A stretch of 39,263 nucleotides of DNA, from NCBI GenBank assembly GCA_041483455.1, contig JBGPFS010000002.1, positions 1 to 39,263 of the forward strand, written 5' to 3'. The DNA comes from JBGPFS01 sp041483455 (lineage in GTDB: Bacteria > Chloroflexota > Limnocylindria > Limnocylindrales > CSP1-4). Position numbers and translations under genes: made by a program. Below are positions 34,536 to 39,263 of the stretch, one piece after another (position 1 is the first letter of the stretch; every line of letters begins with the position of its first letter). Under the pieces are notes generated by a model, which ran no database searches, was not told the DNA's origin, and worked only from the letters and a program-made list of their open reading frames with translations.

Positions 34536-34870
34536 GGGCGGAGTCTACTGGCCGATCCGGCGGCTCGAGCCGCACGGCCTTCAGGGGTCCGCGGCGCCGT
34601 CGCGGCCGCGGCACTGCCGATCCAGGCGATCCGGACCGGCGACCGGTCGACCTCGTCGAGCGAGAAGCCGGCCAACGCGGCGCCCGCCCGGAGAAGCGCG
34701 TGGCCGACGCGGACCCGCACCGACCGCAGGCCTGCCGGATGGTCCGAGGCCCCGGCGCGACGGATCGATCGGGCGAGCCGCTCGCGCTCGGCGATCGCCC
34801 GATCCGCCTCCTGGCGGGCCGCCACGGCAGCGAAGCACATGTCGAGTGCGTCGACGTGCCGGATGTCCAT
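34445..34870 (-). CDS. Small hypothetical protein downstream of an operator
   Basis: A 141-aa frame with a very good translation start: AGGAGG 6 nt before the ATG at 34870. The N-terminal 40 residues are helical (MDIRHVDALDMCFAAVAARQEADRAIAERERLARSIRR), followed by SVRVRVGHALLRAGAALAGF, a pattern common in small uncharacterised proteins of high-GC bacteria. The last 30 residues overlap the next gene's start and look out-of-frame (Ser/Arg/Pro-rich), so the useful part may end before that. Its promoter carries the TGTTAG-N8-CTAAC site, so it is likely controlled by the upstream ArsR-type regulator. Confidence 0.65.
   Translation of the reverse strand: MDIRHVDALDMCFAAVAARQEADRAIAERERLARSIRRAGASDHPAGLRSVRVRVGHALLRAGAALAGFSLDEVDRSPVRIAWIGSAAAATAPRTPEGRAARAAGSASRLRPWTDASFDAASRASRPSSRWPHRGRSRPTA
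34542..34547 (-). promoter_or_regulatory. -10 element of a leaderless promoter (membrane protein)
   Basis: TAGACT on the minus strand, then CCGCCC, then the ATG at 34535. It lies within the coding region of the small gene upstream. Confidence 0.5.
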
Positions 34871-34880
34871 CTCTTCCTCC

Positions 34881-34900
34881 TGTTAGCCTGTCGTCTAACT
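34881..34900. promoter_or_regulatory. Operator site 1 (TGTTAG-N8-CTAACT)
   Basis: TGTTAG (34881-34886) and CTAACT (34895-34900) flank an 8-nt spacer. On the minus strand the site lies just downstream of a -35/-10 pair CTGACA (34932-34927) and TACGAC (34908-34903), 18 nt apart, and directly before the AGGAGG of the small gene. It matches site 2 at 36120-36139 in 17 of 20 positions when that site is compared with its reverse complement. Confidence 0.65.
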
Positions 34901-34964
34901 TGGTCGTAGTGTCGTCTTCGGCTGCATGTCAGGTGGGCCGTGCTCCCGCGCGCCCCCTGGGTGG

Positions 34965-36095
34965 TCAGCCCAGGTGCAGGAACGTCCGGAGGGCCCCGCC
35001 ACCGTCGTCGATGGCCTGCCGGCGGAGGCTGTAGTAGGTGAGTCCGCCCTCCGCGGTGACCGTCGCGAGGCCGGCCGACCGGAGCAGGGCGAGGTGGTGC
35101 TTGATGGTCGGCTTGCTCAACTCGAGCTGCTGGGCGATCTCGGTGAGGTACCAGTCGCGATCCGCGAGGAGGCGCAGGATCCGCAGGCGGGTCTCGTCCC
35201 CGAGGGCGCGATGGAGGCGGACGACGGCCTGTGGCGGTGCGTCCGGGTCGCCGCTGTCGAGCGCGTCGTCCCCGAGCGGGTACCCGAAGAAGCGCCAGTC
35301 CTCGCCGGCGAGCAGGAAGTTGTACGGCCGCGCGAAGTACGACGGTGCCAGGACCACCCGCTCGAGCCCGGGTTCGGCGAGGAACCGGACGCCGCCGGTC
35401 GTTCGTTCGATCAGCTCGGCGGCACCGAGGGTCGCCCGGTCGGTCGCGCGCAGCTCGACGTCCCGGCGAAGCATCCCCAGGACCCGGTCCTCGATGGTCC
35501 GGAAGGGCTCGAGCCAGGCCGCCAGCACGACGAGCGCGACGCTGATAAGGGCGGCGGGATCGCGCAGGAGGCGCCGGAACCGGTCGCATCGGTCCGCGTC
35601 GATGTGGTCGGCCAGGCTGGCGATCATCTCGTCGATGGCGGCGGTATCGCCCGCGATCACCCGCTCGGCGAGCGCCCGCCGGTCGGCATCCCGGAGGTCG
35701 TCGGCGATGAGGGCCCGCCGCACCGTCTGCGTGTCAAGGGTCCCGACGAGCGTGACGAGGTCGGCGGCGGTCCGGACCTCCGGCCGATCGACGGCCAGCC
35801 CGGCGAGCATCACGAAGAACTCGCTGCCGTAGTCCGCCAGGGCTGCGCGGACGGTCGAGTCGAGGCCGGACTTGGCACCGGCGAGCCACTCCCGGTCTGC
35901 CGCCGGGAGATCGTCCGTGGTGCCCGCCTCTTCGGAGAGGCTGAACACGAAGTCGTAGACCGTCCGAGCGTCGAACTCGATGGTCAGGCCGGCGCCCGGC
36001 CGGCTGAAGTCCCTGACGCGGGCCTTCCCGGCTGGCGCGGGGGGCGGACGACGGGCGGCTGAGCGATCGCGTGAGGCAGTGGCCGAGCGGACCAT
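34965..36095 (-). CDS. ArsR-type winged-helix regulator with large N-terminal domain
   Basis: A 376-aa regulator. The C-terminal 95 residues are an ArsR-type winged helix: VVRLHRALGDETRLRILRLLADRDWYLTEIAQQLELSKPTIKHHLALLRSAGLATVTAEGGLTYYSLR. The first 270 residues form a helical domain of unknown fold (FDARTVYDFVFSLSEEAG; RALIADDLRDADRRALAERVIAGD; YFARPYNFLLAGEDWRFFGYPL), of the kind seen in some large actinobacterial ArsR proteins, and probably sense a ligand. The promoter TTGACA-17-TAGCGT lies at 36159-36131, with the operator TGTTAG-N8-CTAACA over the -10. This implies autorepression. A second copy of the operator precedes the small gene downstream. Confidence 0.82.
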   Translation of the reverse strand: MVRSATASRDRSAARRPPPAPAGKARVRDFSRPGAGLTIEFDARTVYDFVFSLSEEAGTTDDLPAADREWLAGAKSGLDSTVRAALADYGSEFFVMLAGLAVDRPEVRTAADLVTLVGTLDTQTVRRALIADDLRDADRRALAERVIAGDTAAIDEMIASLADHIDADRCDRFRRLLRDPAALISVALVVLAAWLEPFRTIEDRVLGMLRRDVELRATDRATLGAAELIERTTGGVRFLAEPGLERVVLAPSYFARPYNFLLAGEDWRFFGYPLGDDALDSGDPDAPPQAVVRLHRALGDETRLRILRLLADRDWYLTEIAQQLELSKPTIKHHLALLRSAGLATVTAEGGLTYYSLRRQAIDDGGGALRTFLHLG

Positions 36096-36111
36096 CGGGT
36101 ATCAACGACTC

Positions 36112-36139
36112 CTAACTAATGTTAGACGAAACGCTAACA
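36112..36139. promoter_or_regulatory. Operator site 2 with an extra half-site
   Basis: TGTTAG (36120-36125) and CTAACA (36134-36139) flank an 8-nt spacer. A further CTAAC (36112-36116) makes a second inverted pair, CTAAC-N4-GTTAG, so three half-sites lie in series. The site covers the -10 (TAGCGT, 36136-36131) of the regulator's own promoter. Confidence 0.7.
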
Positions 36140-36159
36140 GGGGAGGCAGTCGTTGTCAA
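36131..36159 (-). promoter_or_regulatory. Promoter of the ArsR-type regulator gene
   Basis: A perfect -35, TTGACA (36159-36154), a 17-nt spacer and TAGCGT (36136-36131) on the minus strand predict a start near 36124 and a leader of about 29 nt containing TTAGGAG. Confidence 0.65.
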
Positions 36160-36246
36160 GTCCTCGCCTGCGCTACCCTTGGGCTTCGGCCGGTCGTGGG
36201 CCGTCGACACACTCCGCCCCATTCCTATGCCCGGAGGCGCCTGCCC

Positions 36247-37560
36247 ATGTCCCTTCCCGTCGTCCGGTTCAGCGATGAGCGGCTGGCCAACGGCCTGCGA
36301 CTGATCGTCGCCGAGGACCACCTGGCCCCGGTGGTGGCGGTGAACATCTGGTACAACGTCGGCTCGAAGAACGAGGTCCCGGGCAAGACCGGTTTCGCCC
36401 ATCTCTTCGAGCACATCATGTTCCAGGGTTCGCGCCATGTCGCGAAGTCACAGCACTTCGCGCTCGTGCAGGCGGCCGGCGGGACGTTGAACGGGACGAC
36501 CTGGCTCGATCGGACCAACTACTACGAGACGCTTCCGTCGAACCAGCTGGAGCTCGCGCTATGGCTCGAGGCGGATCGGCTGGGGACGCTCCTCGACGCG
36601 CTCAGCCAGGAGAACCTGGACAACCAGCGCGAGGTCGTCAAGAACGAGAAGCGCTCGTCGTACGACAACCGACCGTACGGCAGCTGGGCCGAGAAGCTCC
36701 AGGCCCACCTCTATCCGGAAGGCCACCCCTACCACCACCCGACGATCGGATCGATGGAGGACCTCGACGCGGCGTCGCTCGACGACGTCGCCGACTTCTT
36801 CCGGACCTGGTACGCGCCCGACAACGCGGTCCTCGCGATCGTCGGCGACGTGGAGACCGGCCTGGCCCGGGCCTCGGTGAAGCGCTACTTCGGGAGGCTC
36901 CAGAGACGAACGGTCGTCCCGCCGATCGGCGACCTCTCGCTCCCGCCGATCCTGGGCGAGGAGCGCCGCGAGGTCGTCGAGGATCGCGTGCAGCTGCCGC
37001 GGATCTTCTTCGGCTTTCGTGCCCCGGCGTTCGGCGACCCGCGCTTCGAAGCCCTCGAGGTGGGGATGCAGATCCTGGCCGGGGGCAAGGGGAGCCGGCT
37101 CCATCGACGCCTGGTGCGCGACGAGCGGATCGCCCAGGACGTCACCGCCTTCCCACTCGGGTTCGTCGGCGGGGCATCGATGGCCGCTGGCTGGGCGACG
37201 GTCCGGCCGGGGATCGCCGTCGAGCGGGTCGAGACGGCCTTCCTCGAGGAGCTCGCCCGGTTGGGCGCCGAACGCGTGAGCGACGACGAGCTCGTGCGGG
37301 CCCGGGCGCTCATCGAGACCGAGGAGCTGGGGGCGCTCCAGCGAGTGGAAGAGCGAGCCGACCGGCTGGCGATGGATGCCACGCTGTTCGACGAGCCGGG
37401 CCGGATCAACACGATGCTGGAGCGTTACCTGGGGGTCTCGGCCGAGCAGATCAGGGAGGTATCGGAGGCGGTCTTCCGCCCCGACAACCGGGTGGTCCTC
37501 ACCTACCTCCCGACGACGGTGGCAGCCCCGGTCGCCGCGACCGCGGAGCCGGTGGCATGA
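36247..37560 (+). CDS. M16-family zinc metallopeptidase (active subunit)
   Basis: A 437-aa peptidase. The inverted zinc motif HLFEH (His52, Glu55, His56) is in GFAHLFEHIMFQG, with the downstream glutamate ligand in NQREVVKNEKR (Glu129 or Glu134). The rest matches processing-peptidase-like M16 proteins: TWLDRTNYYETLPSNQLELALWLEADR and the second half with GGKGSRLHRRLVRDERIAQDV. There is no signal peptide, so it acts in the cytoplasm unless exported otherwise. The ATG is chosen by homology and by GGAGG 12 nt upstream. It overlaps the next M16 gene by 4 nt (ATGA), as for heterodimeric M16B pairs. Confidence 0.92.
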   Translation: MSLPVVRFSDERLANGLRLIVAEDHLAPVVAVNIWYNVGSKNEVPGKTGFAHLFEHIMFQGSRHVAKSQHFALVQAAGGTLNGTTWLDRTNYYETLPSNQLELALWLEADRLGTLLDALSQENLDNQREVVKNEKRSSYDNRPYGSWAEKLQAHLYPEGHPYHHPTIGSMEDLDAASLDDVADFFRTWYAPDNAVLAIVGDVETGLARASVKRYFGRLQRRTVVPPIGDLSLPPILGEERREVVEDRVQLPRIFFGFRAPAFGDPRFEALEVGMQILAGGKGSRLHRRLVRDERIAQDVTAFPLGFVGGASMAAGWATVRPGIAVERVETAFLEELARLGAERVSDDELVRARALIETEELGALQRVEERADRLAMDATLFDEPGRINTMLERYLGVSAEQIREVSEAVFRPDNRVVLTYLPTTVAAPVAATAEPVA

Positions 37561-38963
37561 CCGAGTCGACCGTCATCTCGACGCGACCGATACCGGGCCA
37601 CCCCCACCCGTACGCTTTCCCGGCCTTCGAGCGGCAGGCCCTGGCCAACGGGCTGACCGTCGTCCGCTGCGATCTGCCCGGTCGGCCCCTCGTGTCGGCC
37701 ACGCTGGTCATCCGGAACGGCGCCGCCGACGAGCCCGCCGAGGTCGCCGGGGCGACGGTCCTGGCCGCCCGCGGGCTGTCGGAGGGGACCGAGCGGTTCG
37801 ACGCGATCGCCCTCGTCGAGGCGGCCGAGCGACTGGGCGCGAGCCTCCACGCCGACGCAGGCTGGGACGCCTCGACCGCCGCGGTCGAGGTCCCCGCGAC
37901 CCGGCTCGAGCCCGCCCTCGAGCTTCTGGCCGAGCTGGTCGCCCAGCCCACCTTCCCGGCCGCCGAGGTGGAACGGCTCCGCGACGAGCGGCTCAACGAC
38001 CTGCTCCAGGCTCGGGCCGACCCGCGGCGCCGCGTCGACGAGGCGTTCGCCGACGCGATCTACGCCCCCGATTCGCCCTACCATCGGCCGGCCGGCGGAC
38101 TCCGCGAGACGGTGGAGCCGTTGGATCGGAGCGTCCTCGCCGAGACGTTCCGGCGCGGGCTCGACCCCGCCCGCCTGACCTTGATCGTCGGGGGCGACCT
38201 GGACGGCCTGGAACTCATCCCGGTCGTCGAGCGCCTGTTCGGGGGGTGGATCCGTTCGGCGGAGGCAGCGGCGGCCGGCCCGATCGTCGACCGTCCCGCC
38301 GCGGGTGGGGCGCGGGTCCGCCTCGTCGACCGGCCGGGCTCGGTCCAGACCGAGATCCGGGTCGGCCATGTCGGTGTGCCGCGCGCCGTTCCCGACTACC
38401 ACGCGATCGCCGTGCTGAGCGCCATCCTGGGGGGTCTGTTCAACTCGCGCCTCAACCTCAAGCTCCGCGAGGAGAAGGGCTACACGTACGGGGCCGGGGC
38501 CGGATTCGACTTCCGGCGAGCCGCCGGGCCGTTCTCGGCGCGGGCCGCCGTCAACACCGAGGTGACGGCGGCCGCGCTCGCCGACCTGCTCGCTGAGCTC
38601 GAGCGGATCCGCGAGGCCCCGGTCACCGACGCCGAGCTCTCGGCTGCCCGCGACTTCCTGGTCGGCGTCTTCCCGCTCCGGTTCGAGACCCCGGGCCCGG
38701 TCGTCGGAGCACTCGGCGGCCTCGTCGTCCACGATCTCCCGGACGATGAGCTGGTCCACTTCCGGGAGCGGATCGAGGCGGTCAGCGCCGCCGACATCCT
38801 GAGCTCGGCGCGCCGACGGATCGACGTCGAGGGGGCGCGGATCGTTCTCGTAGGCGATGCGGCCCGCGTTGCCGGGGACCTCGAGGGGGCGGGCTTCGGG
38901 CCGCTCGAGGTGGTGCGCGACGACGTGCTGGCGGGCGGACCAGCGGGCGCTACCCCGGGCTGA
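37557..38963 (+). CDS. M16-family protein lacking the zinc motif (non-catalytic partner)
   Basis: A 468-aa M16 protein. The family start ERQALANGLTVVRCDLPGRPLVSATLVIRNG is clear, but where HxxEH should stand the sequence is VAGATVLAARGLSEG, so the zinc site is absent. The second half keeps the substrate-binding Arg/Tyr region: NSRLNLKLREEKGYTYGAG. This matches the catalytically inactive partner of M16B heterodimers, where one subunit carries HxxEH and the other the R/Y pair. Coupled by ATGA to the active subunit, it is almost certainly co-folded with it. Likely role: degradation of peptides or processing of a small set of substrates. Confidence 0.9.
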   Translation: MTESTVISTRPIPGHPHPYAFPAFERQALANGLTVVRCDLPGRPLVSATLVIRNGAADEPAEVAGATVLAARGLSEGTERFDAIALVEAAERLGASLHADAGWDASTAAVEVPATRLEPALELLAELVAQPTFPAAEVERLRDERLNDLLQARADPRRRVDEAFADAIYAPDSPYHRPAGGLRETVEPLDRSVLAETFRRGLDPARLTLIVGGDLDGLELIPVVERLFGGWIRSAEAAAAGPIVDRPAAGGARVRLVDRPGSVQTEIRVGHVGVPRAVPDYHAIAVLSAILGGLFNSRLNLKLREEKGYTYGAGAGFDFRRAAGPFSARAAVNTEVTAAALADLLAELERIREAPVTDAELSAARDFLVGVFPLRFETPGPVVGALGGLVVHDLPDDELVHFRERIEAVSAADILSSARRRIDVEGARIVLVGDAARVAGDLEGAGFGPLEVVRDDVLAGGPAGATPG

Positions 38964-39007
38964 CCCGGCGGCGTTCGGCGGCCGGGGCCGGATCCGTCGG
39001 TGTGTCC

Positions 39008-39034
39008 TGAAACCTTGGGCCCGTCTCCCGTCTC
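39008..39034 (+). promoter_or_regulatory. Candidate ECF-sigma-type promoter before the exported protein
   Basis: TGAAAC (39008-39013), a 15-nt spacer and CGTCTC (39029-39034) resemble ECF-type -35/-10 elements (GGAAC/TGAAC and CGTC). It lies in the 130-nt gap before the GTG at 39094. A second CGTC nearby and the C-rich background weaken the case. Confidence 0.3.
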
Positions 39035-39093
39035 AGGCTGGATGAATGGGTCCGACAGGTGACCCGAATCGAACCGACCGGGAGACCACTGCC

Positions 39094-39263
39094 GTGAATG
39101 ACCGTTTCGTCCGCGGGATCGCCGCTGCCGCCGTGGCCACGTTCCTCGTGGCGGGCGCCGCGCTCGGCGCCGACGCGATCCTCCATCCGCCCTCCGCTCA
39201 CGGCCAGCCCGCCTTCGGGCCGGTGAATGCCGTGGACCTGACGACCAAGGTCGCCGAGACCGC
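39094..39263 (+). CDS. Exported or membrane-anchored protein, N-terminal part (runs off the window)
   Basis: A GTG start (39094) with GGGAGA 8-13 nt upstream opens a frame with NDRFVRG, a hydrophobic stretch IAAAAVATFLVAGAALG and then AILHPPSAHGQPAFGPVNAVDLTTKVAET before the window ends. This is a signal peptide or signal anchor followed by a flexible, Pro/Gly-rich linker. The last residues resemble the entry to HtrA-like trypsin proteases (VAExxSPAVV), but the catalytic domain is out of view, so no function is assigned. Confidence 0.6.
   Translation, partial: MNDRFVRGIAAAAVATFLVAGAALGADAILHPPSAHGQPAFGPVNAVDLTTKVAET

Overview
This window comes from a high-GC bacterium with very dense coding. 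The mixture suggests a soil or freshwater Chloroflexota (Limnocylindria-like) or an actinobacterium-like lineage: an F420-type LLM oxidoreductase, a MenA/UbiA-type prenyltransferase, a DUF4032 kinase-like protein, a split B12-dependent acyl-CoA mutase, and many apparently leaderless promoters. The lineage is an inference. I see no phage, insertion sequence or CRISPR array. One tRNA gene is present, tRNA-Lys(CTT).

Layout. 1-4697 is read leftward: a partial EamA transporter, then an operon-like run of an LLM-UbiA fusion, a CPBP membrane protease, an ECF sigma factor and an O6-alkylguanine methyltransferase carrying an Ada metal-binding domain at its C-terminus. 4853-8107 is read rightward: a SAM methyltransferase, a hypothetical protein, a GNAT and a DUF4032 protein that seems to start at CTG. 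8112-9775 is read leftward: an alpha/beta hydrolase followed by a nitroreductase. 9851-13980 is read rightward: a J-domain protein, a lipoprotein, the large subunit of a B12-dependent mutase and a DinB-like protein. A strong bidirectional hairpin then separates these from a leftward ArsR regulator-thioredoxin pair. A threonine dehydratase and a membrane protein follow, then a leftward metallopeptidase, and then a long rightward operon: a hydrolase lacking its Ser nucleophile, folE, the mutase small subunit, the MeaB chaperone, 3-hydroxyacyl-CoA dehydrogenase and acyl-CoA dehydrogenase. An XRE-nuclease fusion faces a thiolase and an aldehyde dehydrogenase. After the tRNA come a second DinB protein, carA and carB. 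The right end holds a leftward ArsR-type regulator, a small protein and a polytopic membrane protein, then a rightward M16 peptidase pair and the start of an exported protein.

How the genes fit together. The mutase large subunit carries Phe/Gln where methylmalonyl-CoA mutase has Tyr89/Arg207. This is the isobutyryl-CoA mutase pattern. With the small subunit, MeaB, acyl-CoA dehydrogenase, 3-hydroxyacyl-CoA dehydrogenase and thiolase, the window encodes most of a route from isobutyryl-CoA through butyryl-CoA to acetyl-CoA; only a crotonase is missing.

Regulation is unusually readable. Ten start codons sit exactly 6 nt after a -10-like hexamer, nearly all TANNNT, pointing to leaderless mRNAs. 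The carA leader has two tandem hairpins matching the PyrR-binding loop. The ArsR-type regulator at 34965-36095 and the small gene downstream share a TGTTAG-N8-CTAAC operator placed over or just after their promoters.
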